From contig AZLU01000002.1 of the NCBI GenBank assembly GCA_002224055.1, positions 548,827-612,826 on the forward strand: 64,000 bases of DNA. Reading direction: 5' to 3'. Positions 56,323 to 64,000 of the stretch are shown here, piece after piece; the first letter of the stretch is position 1, and each line of letters opens with the position of its first letter. Under the pieces are notes generated by a model. It did not search any database. It was not told where the DNA came from and saw only the letters and a program-made list of their open reading frames with translations. The position numbers and the translations under genes were made by a program. The stretch is from Pezizomycotina sp. ARF18. Its lineage: Eukaryota; Ascomycota.

Positions 56323-58881
56323 TTTTCTTACTTTTGCAGGATTACACGGGAAGAGGTGTCTCTCCTGTTTTTATGCAAAAAAGATCTCTGTTGCCTTCGG
56401 GAGTGGAAGGAAAATAAAAGACAAGCAATTAAAGCAATCAAAAGCAAGCAAGGGAAAGGGATGATCCTAAAATAAGTATAGTTCTTCAGCCCCAAATCGG
56501 AGGTGGAAGAGCTCAAGCTACCTCGTTTAAGACAAGACACAAGACAAGACAGCTCAAGGGAACAACTCAACTCTCCAAAAGAAGGGAAAAGGCAAAAGGG
56601 AAATGACAACAAATTTAGGAGAACAACAACAAATTCCAAGGCGAGAAGAGAAGGAATCAAATGGAAAGAATGTTAGTTAATATAGAAACAAAACAGAAAA
56701 AAAAAAACGAATAATTATCAAAAAAGAAAAAAACAAAATGGCAAAAATATATAAAAAGAAACAGAAAGAGAGAAATATTATTAAAGGTTAGTGTTAAATT
56801 GGATATAGTAGTGTTGAAGAAAACTCCGAATTTGTTTTCCCTGTAATTAATTATACCCGGAATTCGAAAAAATTATCTATCGTATTCCCTTCAAGCAAGT
56901 TTCGTGATGTATTTCTCGCACAATTGCCCTATAATCGATCCGTAAGATATGTCGGTTATAATTCTCCAATCTTCTTCCAGGCACGGGCACGAGAGCTTCA
57001 ACCGAACAATTGCTCATTCAAATTATCACGGACAGAAAATTTTTAGGACCTAAACGGAGGATACGAGCTCAATTATACCCTAAAAATCTACACTCCTCAT
57101 CGTTATCGTTGAGGAAAAAAACCAGTCGGTGATTTACAACGCCAGCAAAATAGAAAACAGCGAAAAAAAAAAAATGTTCTTCATGGAAAAGCACGGACAA
57201 CTCATACATATGATATACCTCCCGCTAAGAGAAACACCGTCGTTATCCAGCCTATACAATTCCTCTGATAAACAGATAATATAATCCACAATCATTTATT
57301 TAAGCTTATGTGCAAAAGATTTTCTCTCTACTTCTGAGCTGTTAAGCGAGAAAGGGATGAACACCCCCCCCCCAATACAGTAAGTATACTTAGGTGAAAA
57401 ATAAACACTTGTCAAAAAAGGAGACGTTGGCTTTTATCTACTGGCTAGAAAAAAAAAAAAAAGACGAACTTGGTGGAGTTCCTCATTGGCCGCCTCAGCC
57501 TGCCATTCTCGGGTGTGATAAGTACCACACAACCAAAATTGGGAAGCGAGGGTACTTGTATCACAAGCAGAGCTCGTGTGCTTTTTTGACAACTGGCACA
57601 GCAGAAAGAGAGAGAAGGAACCGAAAGAATAAGAAAAATATTACTGAAACCTCCATCAATCATATCGCGTCTACCCCCCCCTCGCCCGACATGATATGTA
57701 GTATGTAATAGTGGGATTGCATGCATATTGAAGTGGCCAAACTTTCCAAGCACAACAAAAGGTACGGGGAGTTCGATAACAGGCTTTTTCTGTATTATAC
57801 CGGGAATCTCTATCATCGTAGGATCATCGTAATCGATACAGTAGTATCGATCATGTTCGTCATGATACTTTATTGAAGTGTCGTTCGACTGTTATCTAAG
57901 AACTTGATAGTGATAATGTAACATGACCGAAGACATCATCGGAGATGAAAAAAAAAGGTTAAATAAAGTTAGACCAGAGACCCTCCAGACTAAATAAAGC
58001 ATACATGCCACGTTTCTCCGCGCGGGCGGGGAAAGGAAAGAAAAGCGGGCGGAACGTTTCGTTTCGCGGAAGCTTAAAGTATATATGTATGAGCAAAAAA
58101 TATGTTTTAAAATGTTTTTGATTCTATTTTATCGAAGAAAAAGAAGAAAGAAGGCTATGAACATGAATCGGAAAAAAAAAAAAATGATATTAAAAAAAAA
58201 AAAAAAAAAAAACTCTCCGTCTTTTAGAAATGTATCCGCTACCAGGGAAAAATCAGAATGATGTATGTGAAGTAATTTTTTGTGATGCTTTTTATAGAAT
58301 TTTATATTGTGATGGAAAAGAGTATAAGAAGAAAAGCCTGCAGAACCAATTCGAATCGGGAAAGAAGTAGAAAGAAAATGAAATCGCCAACCAGTCTATA
58401 AGAAACGACCCGTGAAAAAGCAAGAAGGAAGGAAGAAACAAAGGAAAATGTCTGAAAAAGAAGAAAAGAAAAATCCTAAAATGTCCATCGTAAACCCAGT
58501 GTGTACCAGAAGAAAACAAGACCGAAGAAGGAAAAGGAAAAAATTAATTACAGGATGTTTAGAAAAAGGAAGAAATATAGACCTAGAAGAGGAAGAAAGC
58601 AAACCCAAAAGAAAAAACGAATAGACTATAAACATTAAGACATATGAAATGGAAGAAGGGTAAAAAGGACCAAGTGGGGGGAATAAAGCGAATGTAGAAG
58701 AGTTGGTGGGAGAAGTGTAAAGGTGATGGACGAATAATCGAGCGCGATGCAAAAAGTGTGGGGAAATTACAGAAAAGCCATGGAAGAATATGATAGGTCG
58801 AATGTAGAAACAAAGACATGCAATGTATCTGTAAGTAGCACGAAACGAAGCAAATAAGAATCAAAGAAAACACTATAGCCA
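56186..58881. other. Long AT-rich spacer upstream of the coiled-coil gene
   Basis: Begins with a run of 31 A at 56288-56318; another lies at about 58191-58212. The upstream part should hold the promoter of the leftward coiled-coil gene, the far end the 3' region of the Crz1 gene. Open stretches are Lys/Phe-rich products of A/T-runs. No gene supported. Confidence 0.45.
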
Positions 58882-60798
58882 CTACTGTTGCTCTTGCCAC
58901 ATTGGTTCGCCGGTGGCCCAATTTCTCTCGCCCATTTCGGCTTGGAAGGCGCTCTCATCAAAGCTGCTCCGATGGCTACCCATCCCAGAACTGCATTCGT
59001 CCCACTCGCCGCGGAACTGGCGTCGAAGCTACCCTTCCGATCGTCGTCATCGTCGGGGCCCCCGCTCATACCGTCCCACTGTGCAAGGCGGGGTACTGGC
59101 TCAGCAAAGCAAGCGGGAATCCCAGATGCGGGTCCATGGGTGCGAACTGGTTAGGATCCATCTGCGCGGCCGCCATGTTCTCTTGCTGCTGCCTCATGCG
59201 CTCAGAAGACTCCTCGTCCAGCAGAGGTTTGATACATATCCGCCCCCGCTTCAGACCGGAAATGTCTGCCGAGGGCATCCGCACGGGCGAAGCGGCGTCC
59301 GCAACCCCACGCTCCGCCGGACTTGAGCTCGCCGCGGCAGACGAAACTTCTTCTCTCCCGAATGTAAACCTTCGTGACGTTTTCTGTCGTGCTGGCGGGC
59401 GAAAGCTTTGCCGCAGACGTGCAGACGAAGGGCCGCTCGTCGGTGTGCGTCCGCAGATGGGAGCGGAGATTGTACGCCGTGTGAACCTCTTAGGACACAG
59501 GTGGCACTGGAACGTAGCCGGGTGTTTCTGGACTCGCTTGTATCCGTAGCCGTCGATCCTGGCCGCGAAGGCGCGGCGAGGTCGAGGATGTAGTCGCGGT
59601 TGGGTATCGAGGAGGTGCTGGACCGGCGGTTGTGCTTCGAGGTTCCCGAAGGTCCTGGCGAGGATGCCGCCGAGAGGCCACCGATCGCTGCTGCGTCGCT
59701 CGGGTGCAACGAGTCACGCTTCGCTCCGCTGCTGAAGGATATGGAGTGGCTGTGGCCGTGAAGCGGTGACGACGGCCGCGATAACGTGAGCATCGGGGGG
59801 TCGGATTTCGACCGCTGTCTGGATTGTTTGCCCCTTGGCGGCGGCTCAGGGCGCTCTCGTCCTGCTGTTTGCCCGGAAAGGTGGGCTGCCGTTGTGGTGG
59901 GGCAAAGTCTACTTCTATCGTAGGTGGGAATACGCTGCCTTCACGTGATCTCGGCTCATGTGATGAGGGGACGGTTGGTACCTGAACCGGCATTTGACCC
60001 ATAGGATCACCGCCGGGGAATTGGAACTGGTTCAGCATGAAGGGGCTGCCTTGCAGTGAATTTCTCGGGCTGTTTCCGGTGTGCTGAGGGGTAAGGTGGG
60101 GGGAAATGTGCGGGATTGGTGAGGGAGAGGTTGTTCACTGGGGGTCATTCAGCGAGAATTGATCCAGGCCGAAATTGTCGCTGTGCAGGAACGCCGACAT
60201 CTCGCCCTGGGCTCCTGACCGGCTACGAGGAGAGGGATGGGTGCTCTGGGAACTCGCGGTTACCCAGGTAAGGGCTCGGTGCGGGGAAATATCGGAGTGC
60301 TCCGATAGGGCGCGCTGGTGCTGGCGCGGGTGCTGGAAGGCCATTCCGGACCAGTCGACCGGCGGTAATAAAGTTGCCTGCGCCATTAGATCTTGCGGGT
60401 TGAGGTGTCCCTTGGTGAGGAGGCGTCAGTATATATGGCGTTGGGGTTTACACCTTGCTGCTGCGGGTTCTCGAAGAGGTTGAATTCGGCGAAGCTCTGG
60501 TTAGCTGCGTTGATGTCGAAGGGAGTGTTGAGAAGGCCACCTTGAGCGGGGAGGAGAGGAGGTTGGGCTAAAGCCGTCGGAGCCAGGTGAGTGGGGAAGG
60601 ACGACGGTTGAGGTGATAGCTGGTTAGATGATTGATCTGGCTGCCCTTGCTGCTGCTGCTGCTGCTGCTGTGGATCGCCTTGAGGGTAGAAGGATGTGAA
60701 GAAATTATTGGGGTCGTTGAAGCTGGCCGACGGAGGGGGAGCCGAGGAGTTTAAGTCCTCTGGGATCGCGACATGATGGACGGCTTGCTGCTGCTGCT
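58882..60798 (-). CDS. CRZ1: Crz1-type calcineurin-responsive C2H2 transcription factor
   Basis: Calcium-signalling regulator, held in the cytoplasm until calcineurin dephosphorylates it. The visible N-terminal part starts behind a splice acceptor at 60799 (AAAGTAG): HHVAIPEDLNSSAPPPSASF, DPNNFFTSFYPQ, a Gln run encoded by CTG repeats (about 60650-60671), and FDINAANQSFAEFNLFENPQ. Next NLSLTNPAHFPP, and PTIEVDFAPPQRQPTF, whose PTIEVD fits the PxIxIT calcineurin-docking consensus. Ser/Pro-rich KSDPPMLTLSRPSSP precedes the DNA-binding region: zinc finger 1 (CHLCPKRFTRAYNLRSH), finger 2 (CTVCGKAFARQHDRKRH), then GEKKFVCRGELKSG, CGRRFARADALGRHF and CIKPLLDEE, diagnostic of Crz1. Ends FQAEMGERNWATGEPMWQEQ at 58882. 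First exon not found. Several slips. Confidence 0.88.
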
Positions 60799-63700
60799 CC
60801 TACTTTGCTTTTTGCACAGGAAAGAGGAAGCAAAAGCAAAGAAAGGCAAAAGCACAAGGGGATGGTATACTAAAAGATGTATGGAAGAAGACAGAAGGAA
60901 GGCTGTGTAAGAAAAGAGAAGTGCTGTCGATGTATAAGAAAAAAGTAGGAGATGTGCTAGTTTGTGGTATCTTGTTTTGAAAATGCTTATCCCTTCGAGA
61001 AAGGCGCGTAAAAATAATTATATATATGCTGTTAGGGGGGGTTCGACAAAAAGAGGAAGAGGAGTAGTTCAACTTTTGTACTTCTTTTCCTTAGCTTATC
61101 GTCGTCTAAAAGCAAAAAAAAAAAAATATAAAAAATAAAAAATAAAAATAAAAAAATAAAAATAAAATAAAAAAAAATAAAAATTTTTTTCAAAAAAAAA
61201 AAAAGCTTTGGTTGGGTGTGGTGTGTCTTGTGTGTAGTGTGAGATTTGAATGGAATAAAAAATTAATAAAATAAAATATTATAATTCAAAAAAAAAAAAA
61301 AAATTTAAAACAATAATAATAAGAATAATAATAATAATTCCAATAGCAGTACTGTAATGAAGGGGAAGGGTTTATTTCAGGATCAACGGGGACACAGAAA
61401 AGTGAAGTAGCCCTCTTTTGATCTATTACTACTGTTCTTCTTGCTTCTTCTCTCTCTCCTCTATCGCTGTTCCTTGCCTTTTCTCTTCTCCTTTCCCTAA
61501 TCTCTTTATTGTCTTCTTCGGTCAGTCCTTCTTCTGGCCTTGCCTTGTCTCTCTTCTGTGGTCGGTCTCTTATCCTACCTATCCTTTCCTTTCAGAGAGG
61601 GGGACTTTCCTTTCCGTTTCCTTTCGGTACCTGATTGAGGCTGAAGGGGGCTCACTCTAAACGAGAGAAGATCCACCCTCTCCTTCCTGCTGCTCTTCTT
61701 CACCTCGTCGTTCGATAAGTGGAAGGGGGGGGGGGTTTGTGTTGTGTGAGGATAGCAAGTAATAAGGAGGGCAGTTGGTTCAATGCGATTTGACTTTTTG
61801 CGATGGTGGCTGTGCGGTACTGAAGAATGTACCCCTCCCCTTCGTAAATGGAAAATAGCAGTAGAGGTATTGAAAAATTATAATTAAATAAAATAAAATA
61901 TAAAAATTAAAATAAATTTAAATTTAAAATGATAATAAAAAATATGCAAAATATATTTAAATAAACCGAAAAATAATAGCGCCGACAGCCCGCAATAAAA
62001 TGAGGAAGATGGTATTTTTTTTTTCTTTTTCCTAGCCTTCTGATCTCTTGAACCCCTTGCTTTGTTTCTTTTTCCTTCCTCAATACCAAGGATTTGGAAC
62101 CTCAGAGAGCGATGCTATGATGATGAGGATTACGAGAGAAGGACCTTTGCTTTTGAGCTTTTGAGGGAGGATTGAGAAATATACGCGGTGATTGAAAGGG
62201 AAAAATAAAATGGAGCAATAGAAAGCGTGGGGCAGTCACTGGCTAAAAAAATGAGATAATTCCTAAAAATAATTGTTTAGAACGGTGCGACCGCTAGTAG
62301 TATGTACTACGTATGCTAGTAAAACAAAAAGTTTTGTACGTATATACCTACGTATACAGCTTTTATTCAGTCTTCAATAGTAGCTTTCTTTTTGCTAGAC
62401 AGCTAGCTTCTAAATAAGCAGCTCATACGATTCTCTTGAGAAAAAAAGCAAAATGGCCTCTTTTATTTTGGGGGATAGAAAAAGAGTCAGAGCTGTTGAA
62501 GCTACGTATCCTGGATGCTCTAAACGGACAAGTCAGCCGCTTTCCCGTGATCTTGGTTTAAAGCGCAGAACAGCAGCAAGCAACATTCTAGAAATTCGCC
62601 TGTGTTGTTCTACGGCTCGCCCGCCTCAGAAAGTGATATTGTGACATCTTTTTATCTTTTTTTTTTTTTTTTTTTTTTTTTTTTGGTGTTGTTCGTACAA
62701 AATCCCGAGCGGCTATTTTTAAGTATCCTGCTACACTACCTATTTGATTTATACGAAAATGAATTTTCCTATGAGAAGTCGAGGTTCGTATTATCGGCAC
62801 TGCTTTTCAGACAGCTTCCTATCGACACAAAATTAAAAAAAAAAAAAAAAAAAAAGTTCGCACTCGTACGATAAACATTCAGTAACAACATATAAAAAAG
62901 ATTTTTTTTTTTACACTGCCTCAAGAGAGAAATATACATATCGATAGATCAACGCTCTTATCGTTACTGAAGAGTTCGCAATCAAAAAATAACAGGACAA
63001 TAAACAGTAGGTTCAGAGCTCTCTATTATTGCGACAAGAAATGTATCTGGTGTGATGTTCAGATGAGGGTCGAGTGGAACTGGAAAGTACCGCCCACGGA
63101 GATTGTGCCTGAAAAGTACATGGTGGACCAAACAGCATCGAGGGCTTAGCATCCGAGGTACCTCCCATCCCTTACTGGCTAGATCTTTGGGACCCTCTTA
63201 GCTCTCCCTCTTTCTCTCTTTCTTGTATCCCGCATTGAATTTAATATTTGGAATACATCGATCTCAAAATGACAAAAACGAAAAACAATTCAGAAAGCGG
63301 GATACGTTATACTATCGATATAAACATTCGTTTTATTCAGTATAGTAGTATTTGCAAATTATTCAAAAAGCCGAGAGCGTAAGCAAAGAGAAAACTGGCG
63401 AAGTTCCACGAACAGGCATGGTTGCGGAAGAACATCGCCCTAACGTTATACCAGGTCACCCATTATTAATTCGTCAAATCCTTCAGCTGTCCGTAGGAGA
63501 GGTATAAGTTAACGGGTCGAGGGAACATAGCTTAAGACATTTATTACAATTATAAGTTCCCCCACACAGACAAATACAAAATTCGCTAGTCTCGTTAACA
63601 TCATTGGATTTCTTTTTAAAATATTGTAACAGAAATACCACGAGTGTATTTTGTTACACTTTTGAGAAGCTTAAGCGCACTCGAAGAGAAACCCGGGGGT

Positions 63701-64000
63701 TTGTTTCTATAAGCTAAGCCCTGCTTGTGTCGTTCTCCCCCCTGAGCGCGATGATTATCATGCGGTTGTTATTTTTAAAACTGTTAGGGATAAGAAAGGA
63801 ATATCAATATCGTTTTCACTCTTGTCGCATCTATGTCTATGAGCTTCAACACTGAAAGCTTTTGAGAGGCAGGGCAATCTTATCTTTTATATGTTGGAGT
63901 TTTCTTAACCGACCCGCACCTCTACTTTTGCCTTTCATTTACGGAACGACGCGAGCGCATCACGAACGTGCGGTCCTTTGGTGTTAAATGAGCGCCGCTT
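60799..64000. other. Upstream region of Crz1 and right-hand spacer
   Basis: Probably holds the missing first exon, leader and promoter of the leftward Crz1 gene. Very A-rich low-complexity DNA at 61111-61205, T-runs near 62658-62684, an A-run near 62834-62854 and CT-rich sequence at 61430-61620. No open reading frame with protein character. The last 1 kb shows nothing recognised. Confidence 0.4.

Noticed and set aside
58412-58624. Lys/Arg/Glu-rich open stretch
   Set aside because: Product of AAG/GAA-rich low-complexity spacer DNA.
911-60798. Programmed frameshifting as the cause of broken frames
   Set aside because: Slips are at varied short runs, in both directions and without a common slippery site; sequence error is simpler.
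62285-62360. Palindromic GTAGTA/TACTAC and repeated TACGTATA
   Set aside because: Short AT-rich palindromes in spacer DNA, expected by chance and without a neighbouring gene to regulate.
1-64000. Retroviral or LTR elements, Polintons, toxin genes, CRISPR arrays
   Set aside because: No reverse transcriptase, integrase, capsid-like or toxin motifs, long direct terminal repeats or regularly spaced repeats were recognised; the single short inverted-repeat element at 41.7 kb is the only mobile-element candidate.

Overview
The window looks like nuclear DNA of a filamentous ascomycete (Pezizomycotina). Genes carry short introns (about 70-170 bp) with GT...CTAAC/CTAAT...AG signals. Spacers of 0.5-3 kb are AT-rich and full of poly(A)/poly(T) runs. 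The recognisable proteins are typical of this group: Med5, a Crz1-type factor, LTO1, a CRAL-TRIO/RhoGAP protein, NACHT-ankyrin receptors, APH-like and SRPK-like kinases. The class cannot be fixed from sequence alone. I see no rRNA, tRNA, CRISPR, telomeric repeat or recognisable retroelement.

Layout. 1-2.3 kb: two leftward fatty-acid oxidation genes, a mitochondrial 3-hydroxyacyl-CoA dehydrogenase cut by the left edge and an SCP-x-type thiolase. 2.7-9.6 kb: a small coiled-coil protein, an Ecm25-like RhoGAP and a short-chain dehydrogenase, all rightward. 9.8-31.4 kb: an accessory island with two paralogous NACHT-ankyrin (NLR-like) genes facing each other, an APH-like (pseudo)kinase directly behind or fused to the second one, a 6-kb gene-poor stretch, a second APH-like gene and an SRPK-like kinase. 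A roughly 160-bp repeat flanks parts of the island and recurs at 48.4 kb. 31.8-40.6 kb: Med5, a long disordered protein and a secreted NTF2-like protein. 43.5-47.9 kb: two tandem paralogous single-pass membrane proteins with a short Cys/Trp ectodomain. 49-64 kb: methionyl-tRNA synthetase and LTO1 from a shared divergent promoter, a charged coiled-coil protein with repeated RRxSYEEE motifs, and a Crz1-type C2H2 factor with a candidate calcineurin docking site.

A caution covers most genes. Reading frames break repeatedly by single-base length changes, usually in runs of two to three identical bases, even in genes expected to be essential (MetRS, Med5). This fits an unpolished long-read assembly better than mass pseudogenisation. 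Gene limits are therefore given as the span over which homologous protein segments can be followed across frames.

The most interesting region is 10.3-19.3 kb. The second NLR carries a 7-residue repeat array just before its NACHT domain where its paralogue has one unit, and its ankyrin repeats run almost directly into an APH-like domain whose catalytic aspartates appear substituted. This may be a NACHT-ankyrin-pseudokinase receptor.
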